Under the pieces are notes generated by a model. The model was given only the letters and a program-made list of their open reading frames with translations. It did no database searches and was not told the DNA's origin. Below, piece after piece: positions 1 through 11,100 of a DNA stretch of 64,000 nt (positions within the stretch are counted from its first letter, which is position 1; every line of letters starts with the position of its first letter). A program made the translations under genes and the position numbers. This stretch comes from Aplysia californica (lineage: Eukaryota; Mollusca; Gastropoda; Aplysiida; Aplysiidae), in the NCBI RefSeq assembly GCF_000002075.1, contig NW_004797290.1:2310054-2374053 (forward strand). Direction: 5' to 3'.

Positions 1-1839
1 TATACATTACTTGCTCAGTGCCTGTAATTATCTACACAAAACCTCATGTTTGCTAATTTAACGAACACTTGGATTCAACGAGATTTTAGGTCATGCCCGG
101 CGACCTCATTGAATCCGAGTTCCTCTGTATACCATACCCCTCTCCTGATAGTTATAACACCAGCCCTGCTTAATGCCAGGTTATGCCAATGTATATTTAA
201 TTTGTCACCGATTTGCACTGATTATGAAAAGGGCCAATATTTTTTTTAAAAATTTGAATCAAATTTTTAAATCGTTTGGAGAAAATTCAAAGGAAGTGCA
301 CCACTTCTACCTGTTGGAAAAGTCTCTGGCATCGCCAGATATCAGGCCAACAACTAAAAGCAAAAATGCGAGCGGACACCTGTGTGTGTGGCTTCTAGTT
401 TTATACCGTGAGGACTCAAAATAGGTGGAAGGTCTGAGGTGACCCGAAGACTGACGACTTCTAAGGTCAGTATCATTGACCCATTTAATAGTAATAGCCA
501 AGCTTCTAATCCGGCAGATATTTTGATTTTGATTATTTTTATGTAAAGTTCAGTTTGACCTGTACATAAAGTTGGTTGCTACTTGTTTTCCCCTGAACAT
601 GGCAATCGTGCAAGACATCTATCATCTAGATGAGTCAAGACTGGCCACTTTTATTTGTCTCTACCACTGTTCAATTTTTTAAAACTGCCATCCCCGCTGT
701 ACCGCCAACTCCATGCTTGTCCCAAGGTAGGCGGCATAATGGGGTTTGATTGTAAATATGTTGTTTGAGAAGTTAACTTGTGCATAATACACTAATATAG
801 TTGCCTCCACCTAAGATCAAGGTGCTTGGAAGCTAGGAAAATATGTGATTTTACTTGATTCCACGGGGAATCGTGATCAGGCCCACAATCAGTAAAATGA
901 TTCTCCCTTACCTTGGAATGAAATGACATGACCCCTGGATGGGTTTACAATATGACTTATGTAGAGCAAAGAGTGGTTAAAATGGTTTGGCCATAATTAT
1001 GATACGAATGCCACCTAATCAGCCAGCCTGGAGAGTCTAACACTCTGGCTATAGCAGCAACAGTTGTACAAATTTTTGCCATCCTCAAGTTTAAAATATT
1101 GTCTACTTGCAAAGAGAGGAGTATGGTACATGTACCTCTTGAAATCTTGAAAGATGTGCACTACAAGATCTCTAATTTTAGAATTATTAAAAGTTTTGAG
1201 CCGGTCTGCTGAAGTAGGAACCTGTCGCTTAACCTTGAATTGAGATACAATGTATCTTCAAAAATGAGATCAGTTTTGGTCCATTTTGAATTATGAATAC
1301 CACTCAGTGGGGATTTCTCAACAATTTTAGATAATTCAAAGAGCTGTTTCTTGTAAACCGCTTGAAAAAATTTTCTCAATTTATTTTCTATTTTCATTCT
1401 TCAGATATTGAAAAGTAATTTAGTGTTAACTTTGAACGCTTTTTCTTAAGTTCTTATTTTTTCCACATTTTGTTCCTTCAAAATGCAGTACATCTCAGCT
1501 TCAAGAAAAGACAATAATTGAAAGTGCATAATATTAATAACCTGAAAGATCCCAGCTTTCAGAAAAGTACAAAAACTCAAAATAGTCCAGCGACGACAAG
1601 TTTCTGATTTCCCCAGAGACTGACTCACAATTATATTTTTACTGTAGCTACTATAGGCCCACTAGGCTACAGGAACTTTTCACCCCCCCCCTCCCCAAGT
1701 CTATTTTGGGAAGCCTCCCCAAGTCTATTTTGGGAAGTGAGGATCATTCAAATTGAAAACCTTATGTTTGTGAAAACAGGTAAACAACACAGACAAAGAA
1801 AATGAAAAGGTCAACATATTCACTTTTTCAAAAATAAAT
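1..1839. other. Non-coding flank downstream of the minus-strand gene
   Basis: I see no coding exon here. The left part is a diverged transposon (listed separately). Positions 1680-1740 hold a C-rich run followed by two tandem copies of a 27-bp unit containing AAGTCTATTTTGGGAAG. The 3' UTR of the minus-strand gene should lie here, but I cannot place its end with confidence. Confidence 0.5.
113..752. mobile_element. pogo/mariner-like non-autonomous DNA element (family P1), decayed left end
   Basis: The right end (ATGGGGTTTGATTG, followed by TA) and an internal stretch match the better preserved copy at 11446-11933. Shared signatures are the 'AATCATGCAAGAC / GACTGGCCA' stretch and a GTAGGCGGTATAA-like subterminal box. 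The left end is diverged, so its boundary is approximate. No transposase remains. Confidence 0.6.
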
Positions 1840-2103
1840 CTATTTTTCAACGTTTTTACTACATAGATATTCTCCCTGACCATGAACAGTCCAGCAGGCA
1901 CTAACAAGTTTGACAATGGGACAGACTAAAACTGTAATAATTGGCACACTATAATACTGCAGGTAAAATATGATATCCCCAACACTGATGACATCCAAGA
2001 CGAGTAGCAATCCATGTGACGCATTGTCAAGGAAACGTGCTCTCCAGTACAGAAGGACATTGTGAAAAATGTTGAGATCAATGGGAACTGTGACTAGGTG
2101 ACT
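1840..2103 (-). CDS. Membrane protein gene, last coding exon
   Basis: Acceptor TTTTGTTTTCAG; open for 87 codons to a TAG stop. It encodes FHNVLLYWRARFLDNASHG followed by about 45 mostly hydrophobic residues, probably two membrane spans, and a short polar tail ending CSKNVEK. Confidence 0.8.
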   Translation of the reverse strand, partial: SHLVTVPIDLNIFHNVLLYWRARFLDNASHGLLLVLDVISVGDIIFYLQYYSVPIITVLVCPIVKLVSACWTVHGQGEYLCSKNVEK

Positions 2104-5100
2104 CTGAAAACAAAAAGCCAAAAGACACGTAGATGTTAAAAGAGAGAAAAATGTACATGTACACTCATGATTTGAAGAAGGCATGCCACTATGCCAACGA
2201 AACTTTGTATGGCACTTCCACAGACCAGCGACTAAATAAAAATATTATTAATATTTAAAATCTTGATCCAGAAATAGAAAAGTTTTTTTATTTGACCCTC
2301 TATTAAAAACCGCCCTTTTGACACATACACAGGAACTGTAAAATTAATAATTTACTGTAATCAAGCTCACAGATTGCTCACTTTTAGACAACACCACCAC
2401 GCTGCCTCCACATTTCAGTGTAAATTTGTACATTCCATCCCACAGCTGTCTAGACATCTCCACGTGGTTTCGAAAAGTACTCACCCCGTCTCTTGGGCCA
2501 TGCTTCATAGGCGAGCATTAGATTAGATTAGAGTGTGGTGTTGATGAAAATATGTTAAATTTTTTAAGTTTCAGTTTTAGGTGTTTGCTGTAAATTATCC
2601 CCAATTGTAACCTTTTTTTACCAGCTTTAGGCTTATACAGTGGAATCCTGTTATAACGAGAGGGAGGGGACCGGAGCAAACTGTCTGTTATAGCAGGATT
2701 CTCGCTATAAGGGGTCCAGTAATAAATTCAAGGGAAACTGTAAAGTAGGCCTTATCTATGAGTTTGGTGTTCTGTTTATTTCCTTTTGCTATCTCCCCTG
2801 ATGACGATTTTGTTTCAACATGACCTCTAGGTCTTACTTGATCAAAAATCGAATCATGTTTCTTTCTCTAGCGCTAGATCTAGCGATGTGGACTGACAGC
2901 TCGGCGTTGGCGATCAGAAAGGAAGGGCTCTGGGCTAACTCACCCGCATTGTTTTCCCCCTCCCCACCACACCCTGTGGTGCACTCTGTCTGCTTGCACA
3001 CGTCACACATTCGCTCCATCCATCACATTGCTGTGACCTCTCCATTCCCGCATCAAAGAAGTGAGAGTGAGGCACAGTAGGCCTTGATAATCTAAACTAG
3101 GCTTGCGCTGGCTTATCACACGATGCGTTCTGCTTGTCTGCGCATGCCACACCCTCCCCACTCATTCGCTACGGCCTTCATTGTTGACACACATGGGCTC
3201 TCCTATTCTTTGTTTCGCAAGATCACCAACAAATTTCTCAACCGGCGAGGTTTTACGTTAATGTATAATTGGCCTATGCACTATGCACGGCAGCAGCAAT
3301 ATTCCGCTATAACCGACTCTCATGTTTGTCTGATAGCGCTATAGCAGTACTTTGTTTACAAATGTGATGAGGAGAAAAAAACGGGGTTTTAGAATAGTGT
3401 CTTTATAACAGACTTCTCGTTTTTTCCGGACTCGTTATAAGTGGACTCCACTGTACTACTAATATCAAATAAAACGTGTCGGAACTTTAGTTTGCAGTAA
3501 CCTTCGTGAATGGGCTTTGATGACGAACAGAATCTGAAAGCCCATTCATGAAGGTTACTGCAAACTAAAGTTTCGACACGTTTTATTTGATATTAGTATT
3601 AGCCTAAAGCTGGTTAAAAAGGATAAATAACTAAGCAATAACTAGAGAAAATTAAACAGAGTGATTTCGTTTTTATCTGGTTTTAACTATGGTGAGACAA
3701 AAGTGAACAAGCTATAGATTAAAGATGGCAGTCGGTGCTGTGCCGTTATACCGCAAGCCCCACTGTAGTACAAACTTAATGCTCGTCCAAAGGTAGGCGG
3801 TATAACAAGGTTTGACTTAGAAAATTCCAGTACATGAGCTTAGGTTGCTGTCAGGCGAAGGTTGCTCTTATAGTTATAGACTGTGTTGCTTGCATACTGA
3901 TAAGTGGACATCAGTGTTCAAGATAAAAAGCAGTAAAAGTAACAGAGAAGGGATAAACATGCAGGGCAAAGGGATAAACATGCAGGACAGAGAGTAGGTT
4001 TATATAATATATAAACCGACGACAATCAAGATCATGTGATGTCACAGCCTTTGTCTGTGGCTTAGCCTCCTCTGAGGTTTTGTTATTATTGTTGAGGTTA
4101 CACATTATAAATGTTTTAGAATACTTTTTAACACAACAGAAAGATTTTTTTTTTTTTACCATTGATTACAATCACTACTGCACATGACTTATTACAATCG
4201 ATAACACACAAGAATACTTTACTATCGCCAATAGTATTAGTAGCAATTTATATTATATTACAAAGCCAGAGAAATTTGTGTATTACTGTTACGCAAACAA
4301 TGGAAATTGGACGGTGACAAAAAATTAAATGAGCGAAAGTATATATATATTGATCTATATGCCAACATGTTAAAGTTAAAGTTAAAGCACTACTTTTCTT
4401 AATAAATCAAAACATTTTCACTACTTTGCACTTTTAAGAAAGAAATACATGAAGCAGAGCCAAAGCTCATTGTTTCCTATTTGATTAAAATGCCTTAAAA
4501 CAGAAGTATTTAAATTATAATTTTTACCTTCTCCTCAATCATACAAAGTATTTATACCAGATGTAAAGAGTAGGCCCCTACTCAATAAAAAAATGCAAGA
4601 TATATTCAGAAAACTTACCAATGAATCAGAATATTTTTGCACACACTTTACGACTTGCTTCTCCAAAGAATAAGCAAGGAGGAGTCCATGGGCCATAACC
4701 ACTGTCCATGTTCCAATGACTATCAGGAGGCACGTCCTGTTAAAACCAAAGTCATAAATTTTTTATTTTTTGTACCGTACATATATGTTTCAAATTGTAA
4801 AACAGACAATCTATCCTCTTATACCTAACCCTGTGAAGGCATAATAGTAACTGTCCATGAAATGTGAGTATATTAACTCCAAAGTTTTGTCTCACCCTGC
4901 ATTGTAGGCCTAGGCCTACTACCGCAGTCAAACTAAAATCGAACTTTGGTCTCACTATCAGAGATAAAAAACTTAACAGCAACAGAGCTGGGACACCAAA
5001 AGGAATTGGGGAGTATTTCTGTCACTAGGTCAGTCAGTAGAATGAAGAATTGAGTCTGTTATTGCAAAAAAATTTTGGTTTATGATTATAAGAAATGCAA

Positions 5101-8100
5101 AAATTTCTCATACAGGTACATAATTTTTTATAAAGCAGCTAAATTCATAAATTCAAAACATTCATGACTTAAACATCATCAATAAAAATGAATTTGGGCA
5201 TAGTTAATTTGTTGGGTTTCTTTTGTCAGAAAATGTATAGGTATAGGATAGGCCATTTTGACTAGAGCGCATTGTAGTGTAACCTTACACCTGTTTTTTT
5301 TTCATACTCATACATATATATATATATGGAAGAAAATGAAAGGAAGTACATATAGCTGGGTGCACCCACTACAAATGTTTAATAAACTTTTCCTTTTAGA
5401 CTCTCAATACCAAACTTGCCCCTAAGGTCTCAACTTAGTTCTTCCTCTAACGCTTCATCCGAAGTAAAGGCATTTGTCTGGGTACAGCAACTACACAAAA
5501 CCTCCTCATTTCTGTTCTGACTATGACAATGAAAGAGATAATAATTTGACACAAAAAAAAAAAGCCGTTTAGAATCTAGTTTATTTGAAAGACAATGACA
5601 GATGCACTTTTGGAAAATGTTTAAAACGCCAGTTTTGATTCTGGTTCATGAAATGGTCTCTTTTTAGATTTGGAACATATTAATTAGAAACCAGTCTAAA
5701 AATTGACTTTTTCATGAATCAGAGTCTAAAGACGAATGGTAGCAATCTGGGAAGGCAGCACATTATAAAAATAAACAAGTTGATAAGAAAGGCATCAAGA
5801 ACAATTGGTAGAGACCTAAGTAACTTTGAATATCTGCACAAGACAAACGTTCTAAAAAAGGCGGAAATAGTGCTTAGTGACCATAGCCACCCACTGACAT
5901 CAGAATTTCAACTATCAACCCGCAGTAAAGGATACATTTCCAAAAAAGCAAGAACAGACAGATATAGATTCATTCGTACCAACTGCAGTGAGGTTACTGA
6001 ACACACAGTGCTACAAATGAAACAGAGAGAGAGAGAATGAATGTTTTACGGAGCGGTTGTCCCAGCCCGTGAGACATGTATTTACTTAGCCTAATGTCCT
6101 GTCTTGTTGTGCGTTTGCGTGAGTGCACCTTTAAGTCTAACTTTTGTAACGTCTACTGCCATTGTTAACGACCAAGACAAATTTCTCCCTGCAAGATGAA
6201 TAAAGATTGTCATTGTCATTGTCAAATATATATAGGCTACTCAAAGTTTCACTCACCATTTTCTGATTCTTGAAGGTGTTAACTTGTTCTTGGCCAGTAT
6301 GTTGTCTAGTAGGTAGTATACTAGCACACCTAGTCCTATAAGATAGCTAAAGATATAAAGCTGATAACTCGATGTCGTCACCGGCATATTGAAATATGAT
6401 TGAACTTGATTCTGAAAAGGACATAACAAAAATCTCATAAATATCAAATGATATAACTATAACCATAAATGAATACTGTGCTTTACCCTTTGCAAGGACC
6501 ATACAGAGTGTAAAACGAAAGACCTCACGGTTACTGTTTTGCAGATGATCAAAGAGAAGGACTGATAAATTTAACACACTTAGATTCCGTTATTATTAAG
6601 GTCCTTTTGCTTTTATGCTTGCTCTGTACATCACCGATGTGCTCTAACCATATTATATACATGTAAATTGGTGTATTTAGTCTGATTCAGGCTTTCTTAA
6701 GATAACTTTATGAGAACATTGTTTTGCTTTAGTAAGATTTTTACAGCACTTGCAACACAATTAGGTGACATAAGTGCCGAAGATAAGAGGTGTTACTTTT
6801 AAAGAGTAACATACAAAGAAAAGAAGGAGGAGTTAAGGACGACAGATATATGACACAAAAGTCGGGACAAACCACACCAGAAATCAAAGTCCACAAAGCA
6901 GGGTTGGTGATTTTTTTGATTTTTAAAATTTAAATCAGATTTTTTTGATTTTCTAAAAAATGTCGACACAGTTTGGGATTTTTGGTGGCTAAAAGTATGT
7001 TCTTTTAGTGCAGAATGCATTGTCTTTATTTTAACTAATGATTAATATAAGCAACTGCAAAAGAAAGCCTTAATCTGCTATTATCAGTGAATTATGGCTA
7101 CAGACAAAAAAATGAAGAAAATGTCAGTCTAAAAGGAAAGGGGGGGAGGGGGTAATTATGCATAGATAAACTTGTATTTTATTACAGTATGCGTGTGTGT
7201 GTGTGCGCGCTTGTGTTTGTCTAAAAAGAAAAAGAAAATGCCAATTTCAATTATGAAAAAAAAGTAAATTGAATACTGTATTAATTAACTACTTACAGTG
7301 ACAGGGGGGAAAGCAGACTTTTAAGCATGATTATTATATTAGTCTACTAAACCTTATATCTGTTTTATAAAACCAAGGAAAGGAATTCTGAATGTTTAAA
7401 GACGTAAAAACAATACATTTTTAAAAAGTGATTGAAATCACTGAGGTTTATTTTTAAAATCCAAGTTGATTTAAATTTTTAAAAATCAACTGATTTAAAT
7501 CAACCCAGCTCTGATTTCAACATGGGGAAAAAAGTAAATTGAATACTGTATTATTTTACAGTGACAGGGGGAAAGCAGACTTTTAAGCATGATTATATTA
7601 GTGTACTAAACCTTATATCTGTTTTATGAAACCTAGTAAAGGAATTCTGAATGTTGAAATATGTAAAAACTTAATAAAAATAAATTTTAAAAAAAAGTAA
7701 TTTAAATCACTGATTTTTATTTTAAAAATCAAGTTGATTTACATTTTTTTAAATCAACTGATTTAAATCAACCCAACCCTGCCACAAAGAGTCAAGAAGT
7801 AGCCTACACACCTACAGGCAAAAGAAGAACAGGAAAACCAAAGAACTTCAGGAAAGAAAAGTCAAAAAAAGACCTACAAACAACAAATGGAAAAGACGGT
7901 TAAGAGGCTCACTAAGCTGCATAGAAAAAACTGTAGGTCCAGGTGACTTGTCACACAGGATAAATCTAATATTTACTCTTCACCTGTCAACAACAGTAGT
8001 ACTAGTATACAATTTACAACAGCCAATCATTTTAATTTCTAAATCGACCTGCTTGCTAACCAATAAAAAAATTGTGAATACTTAATAAAACCAGTCTAAA

Positions 8101-11100
8101 TTCTATAAACCATCCTGTCAGACCTTTCTTCTATAATACATTTGTTAAGTAGTTACATCATGTAGTTGTCTGTAATATCCTTTGACTCACTAGTGAAACT
8201 GATTTTGCATCATGTGTACAGATGAAGACTGGGATTTCAAAAGTTCGCCATGGCGATCGACCTACCTTTTTCTAACTTCTGATTGTCCAAGAATTATTTC
8301 TATTATAATAAAAAAGTTCAAGAATTCCAAATACAAGATACATTTCTCCTTTTGTGTGTAATTATAACAAAAATATACCATGTTTAGTGTTATTCTTTAA
8401 TTGTCCAAGAAACTTACAGTCAACTCAAGAAGTCCAGTGTGCCACAGCAAGACTTGAGTCCGAAGTTGCTCTTCATTTGTAGTCCTCAATATACTATTAT
8501 TGGTACAAAACGTCTGTACCAGGGTAGTATAATTCTGTAGCTTTTGGAAAGAGTCACCTTCAAACGGGAAAGACAAATACACAATGAAATGGTTTTAAAG
8601 AATCTAATTATGGTGAACGTTTTCATGAAAAGCATATTTTACATGGCCTCAGAGTCAGAGCCTGTTGTACCGTAAGGTTCAGGTAGACTGGAAATACAAA
8701 TTACAGCCACAGCTTTACTGACAATTAAGTTCCTACAAAACAAACATTATTCATGACAACAAACACAAAATCAGTAAGTTATATAATTTTATACAGTCTA
8801 GCAGCCACATTGTGAAATCAGTGGGACGTGGAAATCTTTTCGTTCTGTACGACATTCCCCTTCGCTGTGTTCATGTTTTGAATACAAATATTATACACAC
8901 ATATTAAATGGATTCACCGAACCACACTCTCATCCCCCCCCCCTCCAAAACCCCCCAAACCTAATATCTTACTCTTAATATTGCCCTTCTTTCGCCCTTC
9001 ATCTATCAAACAAACAGCCTGTGGGACTCCTGACTGTAAGATCTTGTTCTAAGAAAATACCCCCTCTGTAATGTATAATAAGTTTACAAGCATTGAATAA
9101 AACTCCCAAACCTTTTCCCATTTGATAACACTTTACAGTACATTTTACTGATTTGTACAGCTTATACCCACAACTATCGTTAACTAAATCCTACGCAGTT
9201 CTGAAATAAACTCCTTCACCCTTAGAGAAGGGGCATAACTCCATATAAAATTACAGTGTTGCATGCACATATATCGAACAAGCACATAGCAAACAGATTT
9301 TCAAGTTTTGAATTTTTTCATGTATATATGTACAAACGTACAGTCAGGCACAGCTAACAGTAACACGAACACTCAAAACTCTAAATCAATGATAGATCTT
9401 AACTATGCCAATCCCCGACTGAACAGCAATATTTTCTTTGTATTGGTAACACTGCGTCCTCAAAAACCCGTACCGGTACAAGTTTGTCTCTTGTCAAAAA
9501 AATATGATCAAATTTTTCTTCACAATTGTCTCTAATTCAAATCACTCTGTACTCACAATGGAAAACTATACACCCATCATTAAATTATTGAGAATATCAG
9601 ATTACATGAGCCCACCACGCTTGCCCCTGGACAATGTGATCACGCAATTCTTTCATTGAGACACATCATGGCACATTACCTGTTGTGCGTTTAATACCCA
9701 GTGCCCATTAACACGATCGGTTCGGTTTGGTTCGGTTAGCTAGCCAGATTGAGGGCGCAAGGCGGCTATCGTGGCACAAACCGATCGCCTGACTCGTCGC
9801 TTAAAAAACAAATGCGTTTGTTTTCAGGTGTTGAATCGGGCGATCATTTTGTATTAGAGAACCCCAATGGGCACTCCATATTAGACATTACAAATTCACT
9901 GAACTTGTCATGTGAGGGTGGGCGCTGGGTGGTGGGGTGTTATTGAAGAAAGATATTGTGGTGCTGCACTGGGCCATACGGTGTATGAATTTTATGTTTG
10001 TATACACGAGTGTGTGTGCGTGCGTGTGTGTGTGTGTGGTTGTTTGAACATGAAGGTATGGACCCGAGGTGATTACACTTACACAGCTTACACAAGAAGC
10101 GTGGGTGGCTCTGGTTAGATCGTCCTGATCATGATCTGACGTAAGAGCCATCTTATCTTAGTCATATAAGGCTCATCAGAAACACTCTTCCTTTCTCTTG
10201 CCTCAACACCAAACAAGGTACATGCAGATCCATCCCTCCGTCTGTTTATCAATACCAGGTACTTTTCATGACCGAGGGGAAAAGAAAAATTAATTGTCTG
10301 ACAATAGAAACCAAGCACCAAGTTTTAGCAGAAGTTGACAGGAATTCCTGCACTTAGAGAGAAATTTGTAAAACTAATTAGAGATTTTGTATCTCCAAAT
10401 CAACCCTTTCCCCGTTTTAAAAGAAAAATCAAGATAAAATCTTAATGCCAGCATCAGATGTCAACCCGACAGAAAGCAAGCACACACTGCCATATTTCAG
10501 AACATCCAGCTCACATTGTTTCAATGGTTCCAGCAAGCTGTGCCATCTATCTTGCATCCCATTCTGATGATAAAAGCAGACGAAACTGCAAAGAAACTTG
10601 GCCCTGACTTCTCATAAAACACAGGATGGTTGGAAGGGTTGAAAAAGAGACACACCGTCACTCACACAGCTGTCTATAGAGAATCATGTGCTCCAGTAAA
10701 TCCTATACAGAGATTTAACTCCCGAGCGTTGTGCCTGTACCGTGAGTAACTTCCCTTGGTTTTCTTCAATATCTCTCTAATTTCCCCTTTTATCTTTTAT
10801 CACATTTATCAACCCTTAACCTGTTTGAGTTTACTGTGCCCTAATATATTCTTTGTATTTAAAACACTTAAAATAGAAATTCGTAATTACGAAAAGACTT
10901 CCACTGATTTAGCCATATGCGTACTATACTGTATGTAACATTTAAAATCAATTGTCTACAAAAACAACCAAACATAATAAATATGTATATATATATCAAT
11001 AAACTGCAAAAGATTGGCCTTATCAGGTCACTTACCATGCAATGTCTGTAGTATTAGCTTTGTAAATATACACAGTGCAACTGCTTGAAGTGAAAGCTTC

